DNA of 64,000 nucleotides from Variovorax flavidus (GTDB lineage: Bacteria > Pseudomonadota > Gammaproteobacteria > Burkholderiales > Burkholderiaceae_C). A model generated the notes under the pieces. The model did not search any database, was not told where the DNA came from, and worked only from the letters and a program-made list of their open reading frames with translations. The stretch lies in NCBI RefSeq assembly GCF_030317145.1, contig NZ_JASZYE010000003.1, positions 558,001-622,000 on the forward strand, given 5' to 3'. A program made the translations under genes and the position numbers. This document shows, in pieces, positions 34,115-42,305 of this stretch (the stretch's first letter is position 1; each line of letters starts with the position of its first letter).

Positions 34115-35307
34115 GCCTGGGGCTCCTTCCGGGTCCGACGTCGTGCCTGAGGCGGCCAAGTATGTGCGAAGGCCTGGCCGCGCGGCGGGCTTGCGTGACC
34201 GGAGCCTGCGCCCCCTTCACCCAGGGCCGCGTAGCAGCTGCCAACGCGCGTGGCGAGAAAGGCTTCGAGCGCAACCTGCTCCTGCCCGACAAACCCGCAT
34301 GCGGGCAGATGCCCATTGCGCAGCAGTTCGAACACACCCACCACACCAGCGGCAGTGGCGAGTTCGATCGCGGTACGGTCCACGCCGCGGAGCCGGCCGC
34401 CATGGATGCGCGCCGTGCGCGTTTCCTGCTCCAGGCGGCCGTGGCGCAGGCCCGATGCCGACGCGAACACGATCACCTTGTCCTCGCGGCTGTGCGGGAC
34501 CGCGTGGTCCAGGACCTGCCGCAGCAGGTCGCGACGTTCGACCAGACGGAGATCGTGCAGCAGCAACGCCATGGCATCGCGGTGGCCGGGGTAGCGGAGG
34601 GTCTTGTAGTCGAGGTTCCGCACGCGGCCCGCGAGCGTCTCGCACAGCGTGCCGAGCCCGCCCGAGGTGTTGAAGGCTTCGTAGCTTTCCCCGTCGAGCA
34701 CCAGCGTCTCGAGCCCATCGAGCGGCTGCACCGACACCGGATGGCCCTGCACGATGGCCGCGCATGGATGGCAGTACTCGTTGATGACACCGTCGATGCT
34801 CCAAGTGAAGTTGTAGCGCAAGCCGTTGGTGGCGTGCCGCGACAGGGCGCCGACGCGCAGGTGCAGGTCGTAGAGTTCGTCGAAGCGATTCGCCAGGTAG
34901 CCGCCCAGCATTCCGATCACGCCGGGAGCGAGACCGCTCTGCGGCATCAGCACCGTGCGCGCGCCCGTCGCCATGGCACGGATGGCGGTGGTTGCGGCGA
35001 CGTCCTCCGTCAGATCGAAGTAGTGCACGCCAAGGGATCGGGCCGCCGCGGCGACGCTCGACGCGAGATGGAAAGGCAGCGCATTGATGACAACGTCATG
35101 GCCGACGAGCGCAGCGGCAAGCGCGGTGTCGTCCTCGACGTTGACGATGGTGCGCTGCACCAGACGATCGCCGGGTTCATGCCCACGGTGTTCGCGGTCC
35201 GCGAGCGTGACGGGCAGCCGGTGGTACTCGGCCACCATGTCGGCGACCGTGCCGCCGACCTTGCCTGCGCCCAGAACGAGGACCTTGCGGATGTCGACCG
35301 GGTTCAT
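34111..35307 (-). CDS. Saccharopine dehydrogenase family protein
   Basis: A 398-aa protein starting MNPVDIRKVLVLGAGKVGG, an N-terminal Rossmann motif; AGGAGG precedes the ATG. Other family features: DVVINALPFHLASSVAAAA, VHYFDLTEDV and the central SIDGVINEYCHPC. In the saccharopine route such enzymes form or split saccharopine. The last ~30 residues (from GEGGAGSGH) are low-complexity and unlike the family core. First gene of a two-gene operon with the semialdehyde dehydrogenase. Whether it acts on saccharopine or a related opine-like compound cannot be settled by eye. Confidence 0.8.
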   Translation of the reverse strand: MNPVDIRKVLVLGAGKVGGTVADMVAEYHRLPVTLADREHRGHEPGDRLVQRTIVNVEDDTALAAALVGHDVVINALPFHLASSVAAAARSLGVHYFDLTEDVAATTAIRAMATGARTVLMPQSGLAPGVIGMLGGYLANRFDELYDLHLRVGALSRHATNGLRYNFTWSIDGVINEYCHPCAAIVQGHPVSVQPLDGLETLVLDGESYEAFNTSGGLGTLCETLAGRVRNLDYKTLRYPGHRDAMALLLHDLRLVERRDLLRQVLDHAVPHSREDKVIVFASASGLRHGRLEQETRTARIHGGRLRGVDRTAIELATAAGVVGVFELLRNGHLPACGFVGQEQVALEAFLATRVGSCYAALGEGGAGSGHASPPRGQAFAHTWPPQARRRTRKEPQA

Positions 35308-35528
35308 GGGGCACCTCCTTCGTCTTGAGCATCGAGTTGAAGGAACTTTAGGGGGGGCCGCTGGCAGGGAGAAGCCGGCATTGCGTCGAAGGCGTGCGGC
35401 GTTCGGTCGAAATGACGCGGTGAACGCTCGATTGGTCAGCGCGCACGCCGCGAGAAAAACCTTCGGTGTTGTAAAGCCGTTGACATACGGTGTGTGCGGG
35501 CGTTCCTAAACTGGGCCGCAACTCCGAA
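35308..35528. other. Intergenic region upstream of lysine-type operon
   Basis: This 221-bp gap holds the upstream region of the minus-strand saccharopine operon; the crp-family gene also ends here on the same strand. A TTGACA on the plus strand (35479-35484) has no fitting -10 at 17 bp and would point into the crp gene as antisense. No terminator hairpin or clear promoter could be fixed. Confidence 0.4.
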
Positions 35529-36221
35529 TCACAGAATCAGCGCTCGCCGCCTCAATCCGTCCAGATCCCGAATCACGCAATGCGACTTGGCCATCTCGAT
35601 CACCCCCTGGTCCTGCAGCTGGATCAGCACGTTCGAGGTCATGACGCGGCTCAGGCCCGCGATGTTGGCCATCTCCTGATGGGTGAAGGAAATGCTTATG
35701 GCAACCCCCGCCGCCTGCGCCTCGCCGTAGGTATCGGCCAACTGCACCAGGTGGTGGATCACCCGTTGCGCCGCCGAGGCCTGGCTCAGCAGCAGGTTCT
35801 GGTGAGCCAGCACGCGCAGCTTGACGTTCATCAGCCAGAGCACCTGGCGCAGGCACACAGGGTCGCGCTCCAGGCAGCGCAGCAATTGCTGCCGCTCGAC
35901 CTGGCGCGCGACCACGTCCGACGAAGCGACCGCGGTCACGGAGTGCCGGCCGTCGAGGAAAGCGCTGCATTCGCCGACCAACCCGTGGGTCCCGACGATG
36001 GCCATGTGCTTCTCGTGGCCGGACTCCGACAGGAGCACCAGGCGCACGCGCCCCTCCTCGACGACCAGCACGTGGTTCACCGGATCGCCCTGCGAAAAAA
36101 GAGTCTGGCCCTTGCCGAAACGCACCGTCGGCGCGCCCTCGGCCGTCAGCGTCTTCCAGTCGAAGTGCGGCACCTCGATCCATGCCGAGGGGGAAATCGC
36201 CGTGTCGCCGTTCTTGTTCAT
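35529..36221 (-). CDS. Crp/Fnr-family transcriptional regulator
   Basis: A 230-aa protein from the ATG at 36221; an ATG at 36269 would add 16 residues but overlaps the divergent gene. The cyclic-nucleotide-binding-like barrel (FGKGQTLFSQGDPVNHVLVVEEGRVRLVLL) is followed by a dimer helix and a winged helix-turn-helix near the end (ISFTHQEMANIAGLSRVMTSNVLIQLQ). The N-terminal cysteine cluster of FNR is absent, and the cAMP-binding residues cannot be confirmed. It is divergent from the class V PLP enzyme operon, with a dyad between them, so local control is likely. Confidence 0.8.
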   Translation of the reverse strand: MNKNGDTAISPSAWIEVPHFDWKTLTAEGAPTVRFGKGQTLFSQGDPVNHVLVVEEGRVRLVLLSESGHEKHMAIVGTHGLVGECSAFLDGRHSVTAVASSDVVARQVERQQLLRCLERDPVCLRQVLWLMNVKLRVLAHQNLLLSQASAAQRVIHHLVQLADTYGEAQAAGVAISISFTHQEMANIAGLSRVMTSNVLIQLQDQGVIEMAKSHCVIRDLDGLRRRALIL

Positions 36222-36230
36222 CGCCTCAAG

Positions 36231-36250
36231 GCCTTGTCGTTGCACAAGGC
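36231..36250. promoter_or_regulatory. 20-bp dyad between Crp-family gene and PLP-enzyme operon
   Basis: GCCTTGT (36231-36237), six bases, then ACAAGGC (36244-36250): perfect 7-bp arms with the N6 spacing usual for Crp/Fnr operators. It ends six bases before the ATG at 36257 and ten after the opposite ATG at 36221, and its AAGG is the only visible ribosome-binding site for the PLP enzyme. It could be an operator, an mRNA hairpin masking the ribosome site, or both. Confidence 0.5.
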
Positions 36251-36256
36251 AATTCC

Positions 36257-37393
36257 ATGAATCATCCATTTTCTTCGTACCGCAAGCTCTTCCCCATCCT
36301 GGACAACGCGATCCAGCTCTCCAGCTGTTCGCAAAGCGCGCTCAGCCTGCCGGTGCGGCAGGCCATCGACGACTACCTCGATATCTGGGTGCGGCGCGGC
36401 GCCGACTGGGGCTACTGGATGGAGCAAGTCGCCCTGGCGCGCGTAGAGTTCGCTCGCATGATCCATGCCGATGTGGATGACATCGCGGTGCTTGGCAGCG
36501 TGTCGGATGCGGCTTCGAGCATTGCTTCGGCGCTCCGCTTCGATGCGGACCGCCGAAGCATCGTCACGACCACGCTGGACTTTCCGTCGATCTGCCATGT
36601 CTGGCTGGCGCAGCAGCCACGCGGCGCGCAGGTTCGCCTGGTGGAGGCGGAGGCAGGCAGCACAGGCACGACGGACCGCGTCGTCGGGGCCATCGACACG
36701 CAGACGGCGCTGGTGTCGGTTTCGCACGCCTGCTTCTATGACGGCCAGATCACCGACATCGCCGCGACCGGCCGGGCAGCGCGCGAATGCGGCGCCATCC
36801 AGTTCGTCGATGCATATCAGTCCGCCGGCTCCATCGCGATCGACGTTCGCCAACAGTCCGTCGACATCCTCGCGAGCGGCGCGCAGAAGTACCTGCTGGG
36901 CATCCCGGGGATTGCGTTCCTCTACGTGAGGCCCGAACTCGCGAGGCGGCTCACACCCACGGTCACAGGCTGGTTCGGCCGCGTGAATCCCTTCGAGTTC
37001 AATCCCGCCAACCTGGATTTCGCGGCCGGCGCAACCCGATTCAACACGGGCACGCCGCCCATGATGTGCGCCAGCGTGGCCCGGGCCAGCATGAGCCTGT
37101 TGAACGAGATCGGGATACCGGCGATCGAGGCCTATCTGACTCAGCTTTCGGCGGTCGCCATCGAGGAAGCGGCGCGCCTGGGCCTTTCGGTTGCCAGTCC
37201 GACCACACCATCGGCCAAGGGCGCCAACACGGCCATCCGCATTCCCAATGCGGCTCAAGTCGAGGCACAGATGCTGCAGGCCGGCTATGTGGTCTCGGCC
37301 CGCAATGACGTGATCCGGGTTGCACCCCACTTCTACAACACCGCCGACGACGTCGTGGGCGCCCTGCGCGAACTCGCGCGACTGACGCGCTGA
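36257..37393 (+). CDS. Class V PLP enzyme, kynureninase/desulfurase-like
   Basis: A 378-aa fold-type I PLP protein. The Schiff-base lysine is probably Lys211 in LASGAQKYLLG, and the cofactor aspartate is Asp185 in IQFVDAYQSAGS. The stretch WGYWMEQVALARVEFARMI and the FGRVNPFEFN region resemble kynureninases and related lyases more than IscS-type desulfurases. No reactive loop cysteine was recognised. The start at 36257 sits just behind the dyad. The downstream gene overlaps its stop (TGATG). Together with the cyclase further down it suggests breakdown of an aromatic or acyl-amino compound. Confidence 0.75.
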   Translation: MNHPFSSYRKLFPILDNAIQLSSCSQSALSLPVRQAIDDYLDIWVRRGADWGYWMEQVALARVEFARMIHADVDDIAVLGSVSDAASSIASALRFDADRRSIVTTTLDFPSICHVWLAQQPRGAQVRLVEAEAGSTGTTDRVVGAIDTQTALVSVSHACFYDGQITDIAATGRAARECGAIQFVDAYQSAGSIAIDVRQQSVDILASGAQKYLLGIPGIAFLYVRPELARRLTPTVTGWFGRVNPFEFNPANLDFAAGATRFNTGTPPMMCASVARASMSLLNEIGIPAIEAYLTQLSAVAIEEAARLGLSVASPTTPSAKGANTAIRIPNAAQVEAQMLQAGYVVSARNDVIRVAPHFYNTADDVVGALRELARLTR

Positions 37394-37890
37394 TGATCAT
37401 GCGAAACGCAACCCAGGACGGCTCCAGTTCGCATTGCGCATCGGTCGAATGCCGGGTGTCCGCACCCGAGGCCCTGGCCTTCCTTGCCGATGGAGTGCAA
37501 CTCGGACATTGGGCCCTCGGCTGCTGGCAGACGGAGCCGGTCGGCGCTGGCGTCGTGCGCGGCCATTCGCTGTTCGACGATCAACCGGGCTATGTGCGTC
37601 CCGTCATGGACGAGGCACTCATGAAGGTGGTCTACCACGTAGGCGCCTCGCCCGATGCATTGAGCCCCCGAATCAGCGCGGTGGTCGAGCCCGTCGCAGC
37701 AACCGACGGCGCCGGCGAGTCTTGCCGCATCAGCCTCCTCGCAACGCGCACGCCCGACATGGACAACGCGCGATGGCTGCGCCTCATGCATTGCCACGAG
37801 GTCGAAGTGCTGCTGATCCAGGCACGCCTGCAGCTTCGGACCGCGTCCCCACGTCCCACGCCACCCGCCAGTTCTTTGAAACCACGATGA
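37393..37890 (+). CDS. Hypothetical protein, 165 aa (possibly SRPBCC-like)
   Basis: The start ATG at 37393 overlaps the stop of the PLP enzyme; a second ATG lies two codons on. The opening beta strand then helix, CASVECRVSAPEALAFLADG, followed by alternating strands and a long C-terminal helix WLRLMHCHEVEVLLIQARLQ, reads like a small START/SRPBCC ligand-binding fold, but no family could be confirmed. The last ~15 residues are Pro/Ser-rich. It has no signal peptide. As a member of the PLP-enzyme operon it may handle the same substrate. Confidence 0.6.
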   Translation: MIMRNATQDGSSSHCASVECRVSAPEALAFLADGVQLGHWALGCWQTEPVGAGVVRGHSLFDDQPGYVRPVMDEALMKVVYHVGASPDALSPRISAVVEPVAATDGAGESCRISLLATRTPDMDNARWLRLMHCHEVEVLLIQARLQLRTASPRPTPPASSLKPR

Positions 37891-37900
37891 GGAAGAGACC

Positions 37901-38890
37901 ATGAATCGACGCCATTTCGGCCAGGCATTCTCGGCAGCCCTGCTTGCGCCCGCGCTCTCGTCCCCCTGGAGCGCCAACGCCGCTACCAAGGCCTATACCG
38001 GGCCCATCCGCGTGCTGGTCGGCTTCCCGCCGGGCGGCGCCACGGACGTGGTGGCGCGTGCCGTCATCGACAAGCTGGGCAAGGCCATGGACGGCCAGGT
38101 GTTCATCGTGGACAACAAGCCGGGCGCCGGCGGGCAGATTGCCGCGCAGCTTCTCAAGGCGGCGCCTCCGGACGGCTCGACCATCATGCTGTCGATCGAC
38201 CACACGCAGGTGATCATTCCGCTGACCATCGCCGCCGCCGGCTACGACCCGGTGGCCGATTTCACCGCGCTGGCCGGCGTGGCGAACTACTACAACGTGC
38301 TCGCGGTCAGCGCCGCCACTGGCGTGAAGAACATGGCGGAGCTCGGCGCATGGGTCAAGGCCCATCCGAACGAGGCCAACTACGGCATTCCCGCCGCCGG
38401 CAGCGTGCCTCAGTTCATCGGCCACGTCATCGGCAAGTCCTTCGGCGTCACGATGAACTCGGTGCCCTACAAGGGCGGCGCGCCGATGGTGCAGGACCTG
38501 CTCGCGGGCCAGATCCCGATCGGCATCGCCTCGATGACGGAGCTCATCGAATACCACCGCGCCGGCAAGGTCCGCATCCTCGGCAGCTCGGGCCAGGAGC
38601 GCAGCAAGACCGCGCCGGAAATCCCCACCTTCCAGGAACTGGGCTTCAGCGGCATCGACAAGAACCCGTGGCTGGCCTTCTTCGGACCGAAGGGGATGCC
38701 GCCGGAATTCGTCGACCAGTTCGACCGCGCGATGAAGACAGTGCTGGCGCAGCCCGACCTTCAGGAGCGCCTTGCGAAGATGGGCAACGAGGTCACGGCC
38801 GCCCCGTCGAAGGAAGTCGAACAATGGGTGATCGATGCCAACCGCAACTGGAGCAAGGTGATCCGCGATTCGGGCTTCAAGGCGCAATGA
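37901..38890 (+). CDS. Bug-family (TctC) periplasmic binding protein
   Basis: A 329-aa binding protein. The N terminus MNRRHFGQAFSAALLAPALS with a later Ala-x-Ala is a secretion signal. The first strand PIRVLVGFPPGGATDVVARAV and the loop PGAGGQIAAQLLKAAPPDGSTIM are hallmarks of the Bug family, which bind carboxylated ligands; betaproteobacteria have many orphan copies without nearby TctA/TctB, as here. GAGGAAG precedes the ATG at 37901. The stop overlaps the RidA start. It probably senses or delivers the substrate of this operon. Confidence 0.9.
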   Translation: MNRRHFGQAFSAALLAPALSSPWSANAATKAYTGPIRVLVGFPPGGATDVVARAVIDKLGKAMDGQVFIVDNKPGAGGQIAAQLLKAAPPDGSTIMLSIDHTQVIIPLTIAAAGYDPVADFTALAGVANYYNVLAVSAATGVKNMAELGAWVKAHPNEANYGIPAAGSVPQFIGHVIGKSFGVTMNSVPYKGGAPMVQDLLAGQIPIGIASMTELIEYHRAGKVRILGSSGQERSKTAPEIPTFQELGFSGIDKNPWLAFFGPKGMPPEFVDQFDRAMKTVLAQPDLQERLAKMGNEVTAAPSKEVEQWVIDANRNWSKVIRDSGFKAQ

Positions 38891-39288
38891 ACACCGGGAC
38901 ACACATGGGACGCGAATTCATCCAGAGCGGATCGCGCTGGGAAGAGTTGGCCGGCTACTCGCGCGCCGTCGTCGACGGCGAGTGGGTCTTCGTCTCAGGC
39001 ACGCTGGGCCAGGTCTTCGCCACCGGGGAGTTTCCGGCCACGGCGCAGCAACAATGCGAGGTCGCGCTCGACACCATCGAGGCCGCGCTCGCGCAGGCGC
39101 GTTCGAGCCTCGCCGACGTGGTGCGCGTGCGTGTCTACGTTCCAGACCGCGGCGACGTGATCGCCGTCAGCGAAGTGCTCCGCCGCCGCTTCGGCGCCAA
39201 CCGTCCGGCCAACACCACGCTGTGCAGCGCGTTGGCCGTCGAAGGCGCCAAGGTCGAGCTTGAAGTGACCGCGCGGCGCCAGGTTTGA
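38887..39288 (+). CDS. RidA family protein (second in window)
   Basis: A 133-aa RidA/YjgF-type protein whose ATG overlaps the stop of the Bug gene; an ATG six codons on (38905) is also possible. Visible motifs: AVVDGEWVFVSGTLGQ, DVVRVRVYVPDRGDV and a C-terminal LEVTARRQV. Its C-terminal half is RPANTTLCSALAVEGAKVELEV; the position of the catalytic arginine could be the Arg in NRPAN. It may act on an imine or enamine released by the PLP enzyme, or be an aminoacrylate-type deaminase. Confidence 0.85.
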   Translation: MNTGTHMGREFIQSGSRWEELAGYSRAVVDGEWVFVSGTLGQVFATGEFPATAQQQCEVALDTIEAALAQARSSLADVVRVRVYVPDRGDVIAVSEVLRRRFGANRPANTTLCSALAVEGAKVELEVTARRQV

Positions 39289-39330
39289 GCCGCGCGACTT
39301 GTGATTTGTTCTTTTTCGATTGGATCTTCG

Positions 39331-40110
39331 ATGACCATCCTCACGCAACTCACCCAGGCCCTGCGCGACCGTTCGGTTCGCACGATCGACCTCACGCACA
39401 CCTTGAGCGAAGACTTCCCTGCCCTGCAGCTGCCGCCGCAGTTCGGCCAGGTCTCCCCGTTCAAGATGGAGCGCATCTCGCACTACGACGAAGCGGGCCC
39501 CGGCTGGTACTGGAACAACTTCTCGTGCGGCGAGCACACCGGCACGCACTTCGACGCGCCGGCGCACTGGGTGACGGGCAAGGACCATCCCCGCAACACC
39601 GTCGACACCATTGCGCCCGACAACTTCATTGCGCCGGCTGTCGTCGTCGATGCCAGTGCCGAGGTGGCGCAAAACCCCGACTGGCTGCTGACCACCGAGT
39701 TCCTGCAGGCCTGGGAAGCCCGGCACGGCCGAATCCCCGAGGGCGCGTGGGTGCTCTTTCGCACCGACTGGTCCAAGCGCCTTGCTGACCCGGCCGCCTT
39801 CGTGAACATGCGCGAAGACGGCGCCCACACGCCCGGCCCCACGCAGGCGGCGGTGGAATGGCTCATTCACGAGCGCAAGGTGCATGGCTTCGGCGTGGAG
39901 ACGATCAACACCGACGCGGGACAGTCCTACAGCTGGCCGGTGGCCTACCCCTGCCACACCCTCATGCATGGCGCCAACCGCTATGGTCTGCAATGCCTGA
40001 AGAACCTCGACCAACTTCCGCCCACCGGCGCGCTGATCGTGTCCGCACCGCTGAAGATCCAGGAGGGCTCGGGCAGTCCACTGCGTGTGCTGGCGCTCGT
40101 CGAGAGCTAA
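39331..40110 (+). CDS. Cyclase family / kynurenine formamidase-like hydrolase
   Basis: A 259-aa metal hydrolase. The family motif HxGTHxDxPxH is complete at His69, His73, Asp75 and His79 in GEHTGTHFDAPAHW, which binds the metal ions in kynurenine formamidase (KynB) and related amidohydrolases. IDLTHTLSEDFP near the start is also typical. A 42-bp gap follows the RidA gene. Its stop overlaps by 4 bp the stop of the convergent DUF3616 gene. With the kynureninase-like PLP enzyme it suggests a kynurenine-like pathway, but the true substrate is unknown. Confidence 0.85.
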   Translation: MTILTQLTQALRDRSVRTIDLTHTLSEDFPALQLPPQFGQVSPFKMERISHYDEAGPGWYWNNFSCGEHTGTHFDAPAHWVTGKDHPRNTVDTIAPDNFIAPAVVVDASAEVAQNPDWLLTTEFLQAWEARHGRIPEGAWVLFRTDWSKRLADPAAFVNMREDGAHTPGPTQAAVEWLIHERKVHGFGVETINTDAGQSYSWPVAYPCHTLMHGANRYGLQCLKNLDQLPPTGALIVSAPLKIQEGSGSPLRVLALVES

Positions 40111-41126
40111 AGATCGGGGGATGACGCCCGGAGTCGAATCGCCACCCCGCGGAAGCGCTTCTTCTCGGTCGGCACATCCTTGCACTTCTCGTTTCCGATC
40201 GACACCTCCCCGTCGTCGCTCAGGACATAGGCCATGCCCGGCTTCTTCCCCTTGACCTGGAAGATGGCTTCCGGATTCAAGCGGCCGAAGTCGACCTTCT
40301 TGTCTTTGACGGGCTTCGATCCGGGGCCAGCCCAGCGATAGAGCTTGAAGTCCAGCGCCTTGTCGTTGAGGGAGCGATCGTCGTGGGCGCCGGCAACGAT
40401 CACGTAGCCACCGTCCATCCACTCGATGCTTCGAATCCCGCGCCGGTCCAGGTCGAGCGGAATCAGGTCCCCGAACCGGGGATCGGCAGCCGAGTCGATC
40501 ACCGCGGCCGGATTCAGGAGAGGCAAGACCAGCGCCTTGCCCTCCGGTCTCGGGTTCCTGAACCCGATCAGAAGGTGTCCGTCCGGTGTCGCGGCAAGAC
40601 CTTCGATGTTGAGGCCCTCGCCACTCTTGGGCGCAAACCGCGACGCTTCCTTGAGGACCGCAAAGCGCGGGTCGGCGGCGATGAAATCGAGCAGCTTCGT
40701 GTAGGGCAGCGTCGAGACCTCCTTCACGACCGGAACAGCGCCTGTCTCGTCGATGGTGGTCGCAAAGAAGCGCATCCGGCTGGGCTCGACTTTCGCATGC
40801 TTGTCCCTGCCGTGCGATGAAATCCAGTAGATGCGTTGCCCGACGCGAGCCGCGCCCTCGATATCGGAATCCTTGTCATCTGTCCCGCGGAGATAGGCCG
40901 TCAAGTCCACCTGAGCCTTGGACTCCGGGTCGCCGTAGCGGTAGACGTGGAGCACGTTGCGCTCGTCCTCGCCCACGACGAAGTGGTCCTTGCCGATTGC
41001 GATGGCAGCAGAAGCATCGCAGATGGCGCGATAGGTAGCCGGACCCGCCAGGGCGGGCTGGGCCGCGGCGCACGCCAGCACAAGCGCAACGGCACAGGGT
41101 CTCCAAGAGCGTTGAGGCAGTTTCAC
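40107..41126 (-). CDS. DUF3616 periplasmic protein
   Basis: A 339-aa protein from a GTG at 41126, chosen because GAGGAG lies just upstream and the next residues form a signal peptide (SWRPCAVALVLACAAAQPALA). The longer frame from 41243 has no such support. The body reads as a beta-propeller-like repeat protein with DIEGAARVGQRIYWISSHGRD, GLNIEGLAATPDGHLLIGFRNP and SIEWMDGGYVIVAGAHDD, matching DUF3616. Function unknown. It overlaps the end of the cyclase gene convergently. Confidence 0.75.
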   Translation of the reverse strand: MKLPQRSWRPCAVALVLACAAAQPALAGPATYRAICDASAAIAIGKDHFVVGEDERNVLHVYRYGDPESKAQVDLTAYLRGTDDKDSDIEGAARVGQRIYWISSHGRDKHAKVEPSRMRFFATTIDETGAVPVVKEVSTLPYTKLLDFIAADPRFAVLKEASRFAPKSGEGLNIEGLAATPDGHLLIGFRNPRPEGKALVLPLLNPAAVIDSAADPRFGDLIPLDLDRRGIRSIEWMDGGYVIVAGAHDDRSLNDKALDFKLYRWAGPGSKPVKDKKVDFGRLNPEAIFQVKGKKPGMAYVLSDDGEVSIGNEKCKDVPTEKKRFRGVAIRLRASSPDL

Positions 41127-41189
41127 GTCCGCACTCCTCACGATCACCTCGTTGTGGGCGTCTTCGTCGCCGGTCGGCAACGAAGCTCT

Positions 41190-41214
41190 GGCGCAGCAGC
41201 GTAGAGTCTGCGCC
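41190..41214. terminator. Weak hairpin after the LacI-kinase operon
   Basis: GGCGCAG 41190-41196 and CTGCGCC 41208-41214 form a 7-bp stem with an 11-nt loop in the 135-bp gap after the lacI-family gene. There is no T tract. It is the only hairpin candidate there. Confidence 0.3.
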
Positions 41215-41261
41215 GGGTGGCTCGGGGCGCGCATCCGCCCCATTGGGGACGCTCCGCCGAA

Positions 41262-42305
41262 TCAGGCGGGAGTCGACGATCCGCGCACCACCAGTTCGCC
41301 CGGCAGCAGCAACTGCCGCGCAGGGCCTTCGAGGCCGCGCAGGCGCTCGATCAGGCAGGTGGCCGCGGCGCGTCCGATGGCGTCCGTCGGCTGAGCGACG
41401 GCGCTCAGGCCGGGGCCGATCAACGGCGCCCATTCGGCATCGTCGAAACCGACGAAGCCGACATCCGTACCGAAACTCAAGCCCAGCCGTGCCATGGCCG
41501 CGGCCACGCGCAGCGTGACCACCGCGTTGCCCGCCAGCACGGCGGCGCGGCGACCGCGCCTGGCCCGCTTGTGAAGGGCGCGCAATGCCGTGTCGAGGGC
41601 ATCGCCATCGTCACCCGTGCATTCGAAGACCTCGCCCGCCACGCGCGGCTCGTGCGCGGCCACGCAGGCGCCGAAGGCAGCGGAGCGCTCGCGCCGCGAA
41701 CTCACGCCCTTGAGCGGTTCGGTGATGTAGAGCAGCTCGCGATAGCCGCCTTCGACGAGATGCCCGCAGGCCGTCTTCATCGCTGCGGCGTTGTCCAGGG
41801 AAACGAAGTCGGTGTGCATGCCCGCGTGCCTGCGGTCGACCAGCACGGCCGGCTTGCCGTGCAGGGCATCGGCATCGACCAGCCCCGCGCCACGCCCGAG
41901 CGTGTTGAGGATGAAGCCGTCGACCTGGTAGCCGGCGAGCGCATCGATGGCCTCGCGTTCGCGGTCGATGTCGTTGCCGAGGTTGAACAGCATGACCAGG
42001 TAGCCCGCATCCTGGCAAGCCTTCTCGGCGCCGCGCAGCACCGCCACCGAATAGGGGTTGGTGATGTCGGCCACGATCAGGCCGATCAGGCGCGAGCGGC
42101 CATGGCTCAGCGCCTGCGCCATGGGGCTCGGCGTGTAGGCCAGCTGGGCCACCGCAGCTTCGACGCGGGCTGCAATGTCGGGACTCAGCAGGCGTTCGCG
42201 GTGATTGAGGAATCGCGAAACCGTGGCCTTCGACACGCCAGCCGCCTTCGCCACATCCGCAATGGTTGCGCGACCCGGGCGCTGCATGGGGGTTCTGGCG
42301 TTCAA
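41262..42305 (-). CDS. LacI-family transcriptional repressor
   Basis: A 347-aa regulator. The helix-turn-helix with hinge is at residues ~14-70: ATIADVAKAAGVSKATVSRFLN, then YTPSPMAQALSHGRS. The rest is a periplasmic-binding-protein-like domain (LIGLIVADITNPYSVAVLRGAE, VGFVGFDDAEWAPLIGPGLSAV). Last gene of the transporter/sugar-acid operon; its start overlaps the dehydrogenase stop. The palindrome at 48068-48081 at the head of the operon is the likely binding site. In Proteobacteria, LacI regulators of this subtype often answer to gluconate-like sugar acids. Confidence 0.88.
   Translation of the reverse strand: MNARTPMQRPGRATIADVAKAAGVSKATVSRFLNHRERLLSPDIAARVEAAVAQLAYTPSPMAQALSHGRSRLIGLIVADITNPYSVAVLRGAEKACQDAGYLVMLFNLGNDIDREREAIDALAGYQVDGFILNTLGRGAGLVDADALHGKPAVLVDRRHAGMHTDFVSLDNAAAMKTACGHLVEGGYRELLYITEPLKGVSSRRERSAAFGACVAAHEPRVAGEVFECTGDDGDALDTALRALHKRARRGRRAAVLAGNAVVTLRVAAAMARLGLSFGTDVGFVGFDDAEWAPLIGPGLSAVAQPTDAIGRAAATCLIERLRGLEGPARQLLLPGELVVRGSSTPA

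Noticed and set aside
35479..35505. TTGACA promoter on the plus strand
   Set aside because: No acceptable -10 lies at 16-18 bp, and the transcript would only run antisense into the crp-family gene.
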